From an uncultured Clostridia bacterium (GTDB lineage Bacteria > Bacillota > Clostridia > Oscillospirales > Ruminococcaceae): 18,725 nt of DNA. The notes under the pieces are model-generated. The model made no database searches and had not been told where the DNA came from. It saw only the letters and a list, made by a program, of their open reading frames with translations. This document shows, in pieces, positions 12,776-18,725 of this stretch. Position 1 is the first letter of the stretch, and each line of letters opens with the position of its first letter. The translations under genes were made by a program, and so were the position numbers. The DNA is taken from assembly GCA_947165805.1 (NCBI GenBank), contig CAMVBT010000010.1:1-18725 (forward strand), read 5' to 3'.

Positions 12776-13771
12776 TTATATATACAACAGGAAAAACGTA
12801 AGTCCGAGCGCAGCTATTATGCTGGCAATAACGAGCGGGTTGGAGTAAATGACCGCGAACTGCCGTCCTTCGGGCAGATACGGTGGTTTACTGAAGCTGA
12901 AAAGTTTCAGCAGAGCAGCCAGCAGCGCCGCAAAGAAGCCTCCGACGAGCAGATACAGGCCGATAGAATTGCACGCAACGCCGAGAGCCATGAACACCGT
13001 ATCGACGGTCGGGTCTCCGAAGGTCTCGGGCTGATACAGGGCGAGACCGGCGATGATATTGTTCAGCGAGTGTATTATGATCGCCGGGACTATCGAGTTT
13101 CTGCGTATCGCGACCACAGCCAGCGAAAAGCCGAACAGGAAAGTATACAGGAACTGGTCGAAATTGAAGTGCGACAGCCCGAATATGAGCCCGGTGATCA
13201 CCGCCGCCTGCAGATCCCCGAATCTGCGCATGGGGCGGAGCAGGAGATGCCGATAAATGAATTCTTCGCACAGAGGTGCGACTATGATGCTGAAAAACTC
13301 GAATGTCACGAACTGCACGGCATTTATGGAGATCATGTCGGAGAACGCGGCTTCGGGCTCGGGTACGCTGAAAAGGCTGTTGAGCAGTGCAGAGAAGAAC
13401 GAGGTCGTCAGGGATCCGAGCCTCGCGAGGCAGCCGCCCGCAAGGAAGAGGAGCACAGTCTCGAACGGCACCTTGGGGTAAGGCAGGAGCGAACGGGTCT
13501 CATCAATATCTTCGCGGAACATCATACCGAACACGATCAGAGGCACCGCGTAGTTGGAGACAGTGTTGCGCAGCAGGGAGAACGCATAGCCGGCGTCTGT
13601 CGAAATATCGATGTAAGGACTTCCGGTCAGCAGCATGCTTATCAGCGCGAAAATGTAGGCAAAGATCAGTCCGACAAACAGGTAATTGAACAGCAGAAAC
13701 AGCATGGCGGCGCCGTATTTTCCGGCGAGCCTGCCGAGGCTGTATTCGGGAGTGCCTTCCGGGTATCTCAT
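12776..13771 (-). CDS. CPBP-family intramembrane protease, second copy
   Basis: The 331-residue membrane protein has about eight hydrophobic segments. It carries the CPBP (CAAX protease and bacteriocin-processing) motifs: EEFIYR (169-174), FGLSHFNFD and HSLNN. The two adjacent Glu and the His residues form the active site in this intramembrane glutamic endopeptidase family. Family roles include maturation of peptides, bacteriocin self-immunity and anti-sigma factor cleavage; the substrate here is unknown. Its ATG directly abuts the TGA of the upstream CPBP gene, so it depends on coupled translation. The two neighbours are only distantly alike outside the motifs, so they are not a recent duplication. 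Confidence 0.87.
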   Translation of the reverse strand: MRYPEGTPEYSLGRLAGKYGAAMLFLLFNYLFVGLIFAYIFALISMLLTGSPYIDISTDAGYAFSLLRNTVSNYAVPLIVFGMMFREDIDETRSLLPYPKVPFETVLLFLAGGCLARLGSLTTSFFSALLNSLFSVPEPEAAFSDMISINAVQFVTFEFFSIIVAPLCEEFIYRHLLLRPMRRFGDLQAAVITGLIFGLSHFNFDQFLYTFLFGFSLAVVAIRRNSIVPAIIIHSLNNIIAGLALYQPETFGDPTVDTVFMALGVACNSIGLYLLVGGFFAALLAALLKLFSFSKPPYLPEGRQFAVIYSNPLVIASIIAALGLTFFLLYI

Positions 13772-14836
13772 TCATGCCGCCCCTCCCGCGATAATACCCG
13801 CGGAGATGCCGAATACGGTATCTATGATCATCAGCAGCGCGATGACCGAGGGCACCGAAGTCACGAGGAGCAGTGTCTTTTTGCCGTTAGTGAGCTCCGG
13901 GAACACCTTCGGGACCTTGTATTTCTTTATCTGCTTTATCTTCATTATGCCCGAGATAAAGCCGACTATCATGAGTATTATCACGCTTACCATGAATATA
14001 CCGAATACGGCGAGCCATATCATATCACCGTCCGGAACTCTGTCGGAATTGCCGCGCAGTATGAATTCCTGCACGCCGTTTGTGGACATCAGCAGTATCA
14101 TTATGCCGCTTATGCCGTTTACCATTGCGTGGAGTATGGTCGTCGGGAATATCGAACCGGTGACGTTCGCGATATAGCCGAGGGATATTCCGATCACCGC
14201 TGTGTAGAACATCTGCTGGAAATTCGCGTGGGCAAGCCCGAACAGTATGCCCGTCGTGAATATCGCGAGGCCGTTGCCGTAGGGCTTCAGCGCGTCCATA
14301 AGCACTCCGCGGTACACGAATTCCTCAAACACGGGAGCTATGACCACGAGCATGAAGAAAAGGAAAAGCGCGCTCCATATATCGCCCTCGAACGCTGCGG
14401 TGACCGTATTGAGCTTACGGGTGAAGTCCACCTTCTGCTGTATGAAGAATGTCACAATAAGCGTAACGATGTTGACTGCGGCGGCTGTGCCGTAGACAGC
14501 GGGGAAATTGCCGATAGCGCGGGTGTTGCTCTTAGGCACCTTGTAATGGACTTTCAGCCCTGTGCCGCCCTTTCCGAGCCAGCCGAACATGAACGCTCCG
14601 ATGACCGCGGGCGCTATCTGCAAGAAAAGCGCCGATACCGAGAGCTCGATGATGTATCGCGGCGTGTAGGTCAGGCTGTCGCCTATCGCGTTGTCGACGG
14701 CAAGTATTATGTATTTTCCGATATAGCGCAGTGCGAACACGATAAGCATGAAGAGACCGACTTTAAAGGCGGTCTTTTTGTAATCCTTCTTTGCTTCGGC
14801 GGGGGCGCGTGCCTCGGCTGTTGTTTCTTCGGGCAT
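13772..14836 (-). CDS. CPBP-family intramembrane protease, first copy
   Basis: The 354-residue protein has a charged Ala/Glu-rich N-terminus (1-20) and then about eight hydrophobic segments. The CPBP motifs are EEFVYRG (171-177), FGLAHANFQQ and LHAMVNG, so the catalytic Glu and His residues are present. The start has AAGGAG 8 bases upstream, and it follows the glmU stop by 11 bases, so it is in the same transcript. A hydrophilic stretch (MKIKQIKKYKVPK, near residue 305) separates the last membrane segment. Pairing of two such proteases behind a cell-wall precursor gene may hint at a role in envelope homeostasis, but this is context only. Confidence 0.87.
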   Translation of the reverse strand: MPEETTAEARAPAEAKKDYKKTAFKVGLFMLIVFALRYIGKYIILAVDNAIGDSLTYTPRYIIELSVSALFLQIAPAVIGAFMFGWLGKGGTGLKVHYKVPKSNTRAIGNFPAVYGTAAAVNIVTLIVTFFIQQKVDFTRKLNTVTAAFEGDIWSALFLFFMLVVIAPVFEEFVYRGVLMDALKPYGNGLAIFTTGILFGLAHANFQQMFYTAVIGISLGYIANVTGSIFPTTILHAMVNGISGIMILLMSTNGVQEFILRGNSDRVPDGDMIWLAVFGIFMVSVIILMIVGFISGIMKIKQIKKYKVPKVFPELTNGKKTLLLVTSVPSVIALLMIIDTVFGISAGIIAGGAA

Positions 14837-14847
14837 TTTGTTTCTCC

Positions 14848-16233
14848 TTATGCTTTCTTTTTTCTCTTTGAGTTCTTCTCCCAGTGCTCGATTATGCGGG
14901 TGGGAGTGCGCTCGATAGCGAGGCTGTCGGGCGGCACGGGCTTGGTTATGGTGGAGCCGGCGGCCGTGGCGGCGTTCTCGCCTATCTCGACCGGCGCTAT
15001 AAGGTTGGTGTTGCAGCCTATGAACGCGTAGTCGCCTATCTTTGTGCGGTACTTGTTTATGCCGTCGTAGTTGGCGGTAACGCAGCCGCAGCCGAAGTTC
15101 ACGCCCTTGCCGACATCGCTGTCGCCGAGGTATGTAAGGTGCGCGACCGCGGTGTTCACGCCGATCTCGGAGTTCTTGATCTCAACGAAGTCGCCTATCT
15201 TCACGCCCTCGTGGAGTATGGTGCCGGGGCGGAGCTGAACGAACGGACCTGCCTTGACATGATCCTGAACGCGGGCTTCGTAGGCCTGCACATTGTTGAG
15301 GGTGACATTGTTCCCGATCTTACAGTTCTCGATCAGCGAGTTGGGGCCTATGACGCAGCCCCCGCCTATCACGGTATCTCCGCGCAGTATCGTTCCGGGC
15401 AGTATCAGTGTGTCTCTGCCGACCTTGACGTTCTTTTCTATGATGATGCCGTCGGTGGAAACGAACTCAACGCCCTCGTCAAGCAGCTTGCCGATAACCG
15501 CCATTTTCGCGGTGATATTGAGGCGGAGGAGGTCGGCGCGATCGTCGGCTCCGAATATCATATTGGGGTCTGCGGCTTTGTAAGTTCCGACGCTGCCGCC
15601 GTTCCTGCGTATCACCGGGATCGTGTCCGACAGCCGGGAGCCGTCCGCGGCGCTGCTGCCGGAGAGCTCCGCGAGCGCGGCTTTAAGAGCCTCCGCCCTG
15701 AACCAGAACAGCCCGGAGCTTACTTCCGTGATACCGAGCTGCGCGAGAGTGCAGTCATTTTTGCCGACTATTGCTTCGGGGATCCCGTCTTCGCCGCGCG
15801 CTATGCGGTCGAAGCCCGCCGGATCGGGGAGCTCGGCGCTCATTACGGTCACATCGCTGCCGCTGTGTGTATGTTCGTTCAGAACGGCTATGATCGTGTC
15901 GCAGTTGACGAACGGCATATCTCCGTTCATCACGAGCACGCTGTCTCCGTCATTCAGCATCTCCTGCGCCTGAATGACCGCTCCGGCCGTGTCTTTCGCT
16001 TCATTCCGTTCAAAAGTAAGGTAATTGCCGCGTCCGGCAAGGTATTCTTTGACGGCATCGGCACCGCTCCCTGTGATCACGCCGGTGTCTTCGGGCTTTA
16101 TGCCGGCTCCGGCGATACTGTCGAGCACCCAGCCGAGCAAAGGCTCGCCGAGCACCTCATGCAGCACCTTGGGCTTATCCGATCTCATTCTGCTGCCGTC
16201 GTCCGCGGCAAGGACTATCGCTTTACAGCTCAT
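14848..16233 (-). CDS. glmU: GlmU-type UDP-GlcNAc pyrophosphorylase/GlcN-1-P acetyltransferase, altered N-domain
   Basis: The 461-residue protein has the two-domain plan of GlmU, which makes UDP-GlcNAc for peptidoglycan in the cytoplasm. Residues 1-230 are the uridylyltransferase, and about 250-450 are the left-handed beta-helix acetyltransferase. In the latter, QLRPG, HLTYLGDSDVG with the catalytic His, ANYDG and LAIERTP are intact. In the former, Arg15, Lys22 and Asp105 are kept. By hand alignment to E. coli GlmU, many substrate contacts differ: Gly14 is Asp, Gln76 is Arg, Gly81 is Asp, Gly140 is Asp, Glu154 is Gly, Asn169 is Ser and Asn227 is Asp. Uridylyl transfer may be weak or changed. 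The start is the ATG with AAAGGA upstream; the frame extends 17 codons further without a site. It leads an operon with two CPBP genes. Confidence 0.87.
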   Translation of the reverse strand: MSCKAIVLAADDGSRMRSDKPKVLHEVLGEPLLGWVLDSIAGAGIKPEDTGVITGSGADAVKEYLAGRGNYLTFERNEAKDTAGAVIQAQEMLNDGDSVLVMNGDMPFVNCDTIIAVLNEHTHSGSDVTVMSAELPDPAGFDRIARGEDGIPEAIVGKNDCTLAQLGITEVSSGLFWFRAEALKAALAELSGSSAADGSRLSDTIPVIRRNGGSVGTYKAADPNMIFGADDRADLLRLNITAKMAVIGKLLDEGVEFVSTDGIIIEKNVKVGRDTLILPGTILRGDTVIGGGCVIGPNSLIENCKIGNNVTLNNVQAYEARVQDHVKAGPFVQLRPGTILHEGVKIGDFVEIKNSEIGVNTAVAHLTYLGDSDVGKGVNFGCGCVTANYDGINKYRTKIGDYAFIGCNTNLIAPVEIGENAATAAGSTITKPVPPDSLAIERTPTRIIEHWEKNSKRKKKA

Positions 16234-16272
16234 GATATGTATTTCCTTTCGTTTTTTATGATAACTGTTTTT

Positions 16273-16301
16273 ATTATCGCACATTTTTCCGAAATAATCA
16301 A
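16273..16301 (-). promoter_or_regulatory. Sigma-A promoter of the glmU operon
   Basis: On the minus strand TTGATT (16296-16301) and GATAAT (16273-16278) are separated by 17 bases, about 40 bases before the GlmU start. Confidence 0.7.
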
Positions 16302-16309
16302 TAGTTTTA

Positions 16310-16338
16310 TTGATTTTAGTTGTTTTTTGTGCTATACT
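16310..16338 (+). promoter_or_regulatory. Sigma-A promoter of the secA-like gene
   Basis: TTGATT (16310-16315) and TATACT (16333-16338) are 17 bases apart. It stands back to back with the glmU promoter, whose -35 box is 8 bases away, so the two may compete for polymerase. Confidence 0.7.
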
Positions 16339-16367
16339 TTATTTATTATGACTTACAGGGTGGTATT

Positions 16368-18725
16368 ATGATAAAGGAATTTGAAAAAAAGCCCCGCGAA
16401 TTTGCGGAGAAAGTTATAAAAGCGGCAGGAGACGCGGGCTCTCTGAAAATGCTCGTTTCCGGCGCGAGAGGATCCAAAGACCCCGTGACCGTATATGCCG
16501 CGGTGTACCGCGCGGTACAGGAAGGGCTCGGAATGACGCCGTTCGCTTCGCAGATAATAGCGGGCGGCTGGCTGGACGGCGAGAATGTCGCGGAGCTCGC
16601 CACAGGCGAGGGCAAGACGATAGCGGCGGTGTTCGCGGCGTTCATGTCCTGCTGCCGCGGGGACAAGGTGCATATACTCACGTTCAACGATTACCTCGCT
16701 AAACGCGACCGCGAGTGGATGAAGCCCGTTTACGACCTGTTGGGCGTAAGCACCGCGTACATCACGGAAAAGACGACTCACGACGAGCGCAAGGCGGCCT
16801 ACAAAGCCGATGTCCTCTACTCCACCGTAAAGGAAACGGGCTTCGATTTCCTGCGGGACTTTCTTGTGTTCTCTCCCGAGGACGCCGTCGGCAGCGGCTA
16901 TGAAAAGGTGATAGTCGACGAGGCGGACTCTCTGCTGATCGACGAGGCAAGAATACCGCTGATAGCTGCCGGTATAATGGACATAGACAAGGACGCCGAC
17001 CTCCCGGCGATATTCGATTTTGCGAAAACGCTGGAGGAAGGTGACTACGAGACCGATGCGGGTACGGCTTCGGCGTACCTGACCCGCTCGGGCGAGAAGA
17101 AGGCCGAGGAGCACTTCGGCACCGGAAATATCTATTCGGGCAAGAACAACGACCTGCTGGCGCGCCTGAACGACTCGCTGAACGCCCTGCACGTGCTGAC
17201 CGAGGACAAGGACTACATCGTAAAGGACGGACAGATACGCATAATCGACACATTCACCGGGCGCACGGCCGAGAACCGCTGCTACCCCGGACTGCTCCAG
17301 TCGGCGGTGGAGCTCAAGCACGGGCTCGATGTCACCGAGCGCGGCGTTATTATGGGCAGCATACCGATACAGTTCTTCCTGCGGCAGTACAGAACAGTCG
17401 CGGGCATGACAGGCACGGCTCTCACAGCAAAGGACGAGTTCGACGAGCTGTACGGTCTCGTCGTCAGACACGTTGACCCGAATACCCCCTCGATACGTGA
17501 GGATCTGCCCATGGCTGTGTACTATGACGAGGACAGCAAGCTGAAAGCCGTCGTCCGCGAGACCCGGGCTGCGCATGAGAAGGATCAGCCTGTCCTGATA
17601 GGCACCGCCGACATAGCCCAGAGCGAGAAGCTCTCCGCTCTGCTGACCGAAGCGGGCATAGAGCATAACGTCCTCAACGCCAAGAACGACGAGGAGGAAG
17701 CGGAGATCATCAAGGGCGCGGGAATGCCCGGCGCAGTCACGGTCTCGACGAATATGGCGGGGCGCGGAGTGGACATAAGGCTCGGAGGCGCGGACGAGAT
17801 GCGCCGCAGCGAGGCTGTCGCGGCGGGAGGGCTCTACGCGATAGGGACGTTCCTCGCCGAGAGCGCCCGCATAAACGACCAGCTCCGCGGACGCGCGGCG
17901 CGTCAGGGAGACCCCGGACAGAGCAGGCTCTTCGTGTCTCTCGACGAGCAGATCATGCAGATATACAGGCTGAAAAAGCATATCCCCGCCCATAAATGGC
18001 CCGAGCCGACCGGGGACGAGATCACCGATAAGACCGTCGTGAAGGAAGTCGCGCGCATACAGAAGATATCTCAGGGCAAGACCCTTGACGAGCGCGTGCG
18101 GCTGCTGAAATTCACGATGATAGGCGAGAAGCACCGCGATCAGGTGTTCGAGTCCCGCAGAAAGTATCTGAACGGCGAAAAGGAGCCAGCGATCTGGCAG
18201 GACGAGTTCCCCGGGCTCTATGACGAGGCCGTGGAGAAGTACGGCGAGGAAGCCGTCGCCGAAAAGCAGCGCGAGTACGTTCTCGCAATGATAAATATGC
18301 GCTGGAACGGCTATCTGGAGTTCACATCGTGGCTCCGTGAGAGCATACACCTCACCGCCATAGGGGGCGAGAACCCCGCCGAGGAATACAACATACGCTG
18401 CGAGAGCTTCTACGAGACCATGGGCGGCGACCTGATAAACGAAATGGGCGACGGGCTGGAGCAGCTGATCGAAAAAGGTTTGGACGGGCTGAAGATACCG
18501 CGTCCGAAGAGCATAAGCACCTACCTGCTCGAAGACACGGGCGACGAGCTGGAGCGCCGCACTCTGGCGGAGTTCCTGTCCGGTGAGATCGACTACGACG
18601 AGTACGACTATGAGGCCGGCGGCGAGGAAGAGGAAGAAGCCTCCGGGCAGCCCGAGGAGCCCGTACCGGAGGAAAAAGAAAAAAAGCCGGGCAGAAAACT
18701 GCTCCGCACCGGCAACGGCAAATGC
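16368..18725 (+). CDS. SecA-like preprotein translocase ATPase, probably accessory type (3' cut by window)
   Basis: The frame stays open from ATG 16368 to the window end: 786 residues with no stop. Motifs follow SecA order: ATGEGKT (78-84, nucleotide binding), VDEADSLLIDEAR (183-195, Walker B), the cross-linking domain ending before MTGTA (347-351), TNMAGRGVDIRLGG, and GRAARQGDPG (508-517) where housekeeping SecA has GRSGRQGDPG. The scaffold and wing region (LAMINMRWNGYLEF) is present. SecA drives proteins through the SecYEG channel with ATP. The short N-terminus, the changed motifs (VDPNTP for the usual IPTNRP-type segment) and a long acidic tail from about 743 suggest an accessory SecA2-like paralogue rather than the main SecA. 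The end of the protein, including any zinc-binding tail, is not visible. AGGGTGG 4 bases upstream is a usable ribosome site. Confidence 0.85.
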   Translation, partial: MIKEFEKKPREFAEKVIKAAGDAGSLKMLVSGARGSKDPVTVYAAVYRAVQEGLGMTPFASQIIAGGWLDGENVAELATGEGKTIAAVFAAFMSCCRGDKVHILTFNDYLAKRDREWMKPVYDLLGVSTAYITEKTTHDERKAAYKADVLYSTVKETGFDFLRDFLVFSPEDAVGSGYEKVIVDEADSLLIDEARIPLIAAGIMDIDKDADLPAIFDFAKTLEEGDYETDAGTASAYLTRSGEKKAEEHFGTGNIYSGKNNDLLARLNDSLNALHVLTEDKDYIVKDGQIRIIDTFTGRTAENRCYPGLLQSAVELKHGLDVTERGVIMGSIPIQFFLRQYRTVAGMTGTALTAKDEFDELYGLVVRHVDPNTPSIREDLPMAVYYDEDSKLKAVVRETRAAHEKDQPVLIGTADIAQSEKLSALLTEAGIEHNVLNAKNDEEEAEIIKGAGMPGAVTVSTNMAGRGVDIRLGGADEMRRSEAVAAGGLYAIGTFLAESARINDQLRGRAARQGDPGQSRLFVSLDEQIMQIYRLKKHIPAHKWPEPTGDEITDKTVVKEVARIQKISQGKTLDERVRLLKFTMIGEKHRDQVFESRRKYLNGEKEPAIWQDEFPGLYDEAVEKYGEEAVAEKQREYVLAMINMRWNGYLEFTSWLRESIHLTAIGGENPAEEYNIRCESFYETMGGDLINEMGDGLEQLIEKGLDGLKIPRPKSISTYLLEDTGDELERRTLAEFLSGEIDYDEYDYEAGGEEEEEASGQPEEPVPEEKEKKPGRKLLRTGNGKC

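Noticed and set aside
12776..14836. The CPBP proteases as processing or immunity factors of the RiPP locus
   Set aside because: They are on the other strand, more than 3 kb away, beyond another operon and two terminators, and are co-transcribed with glmU. Nothing in the sequence links them.
12677..15031. 784-codon open frame on the plus strand
   Set aside because: It lies antisense to two clear CPBP genes and part of glmU, its translation is rich in His, Tyr, Glu and Arg without any domain, and it has no ribosome site. It is a shadow of the strong third-position bias of the minus-strand genes.
14884..16371. 495-codon open frame on the plus strand
   Set aside because: It is antisense to GlmU, whose motifs are certain; the translation shows no family pattern.
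16353..18350. 665-codon open frame on the minus strand
   Set aside because: It is antisense to the SecA-like gene, which has all ATPase motifs and a good promoter. No ribosome site and no domain are seen.

Overview
The window looks like chromosomal DNA of a gut or rumen Firmicute of the Ruminococcus/Oscillospiraceae type. This rests on gene families, moderate GC content and strong AGGAGG-type ribosome binding sites, not on a marker gene. All family names come from reading motifs; no search was run.

Layout. (1) Bases 1 to about 6590 are the right part of an integrative mobile element: a sigma-70-like factor cut by the window edge, a RecA-fold ATPase, a ribbon-helix-helix protein, and an operon of three serine recombinases. 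The middle recombinase lacks the catalytic domain. (2) Bases 6584-9671 hold a small predicted RiPP locus: a divergent HxlR regulator, a 60-residue Cys-repeat precursor of the ACGX type, a radical SAM/SPASM enzyme, a flavin-barrel/ferredoxin fusion and a nitroreductase. (3) Bases 9675-12376 form a separate transcription unit with its own promoter and terminator: a DUF1848 protein with a C-terminal Fe-S-type Cys cluster, a zinc-type macrodomain ADP-ribose hydrolase and an overlapping class M sirtuin. This is an ADP-ribosylation writer/eraser pair. (4) Bases 12377-12728 are a scar region with a lone tRNA T-arm, two hairpin terminators and the tail of a lost surface protein. (5) Bases 12776-18725 look like core chromosome, richer in GC: on the minus strand glmU and two tandem CPBP membrane proteases, and, divergently from back-to-back sigma-A promoters, a SecA-like ATPase that runs off the window.

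The most interesting system is the RiPP locus. Its precursor repeats place each Cys four residues before an Asp (Cys-X3-Asp, four times), the spacing known from thioether-forming ranthipeptides. With a SPASM radical SAM enzyme next door, this predicts Cys-to-Asp thioether cross-links. Two redox proteins complete the operon, and no transporter or peptidase is seen. Other points of interest are the recombinase trio, the DUF1848/macrodomain/sirtuin operon, and a GlmU whose uridylyltransferase half has lost most of the known UDP-GlcNAc-contacting residues while the acetyltransferase half is intact.
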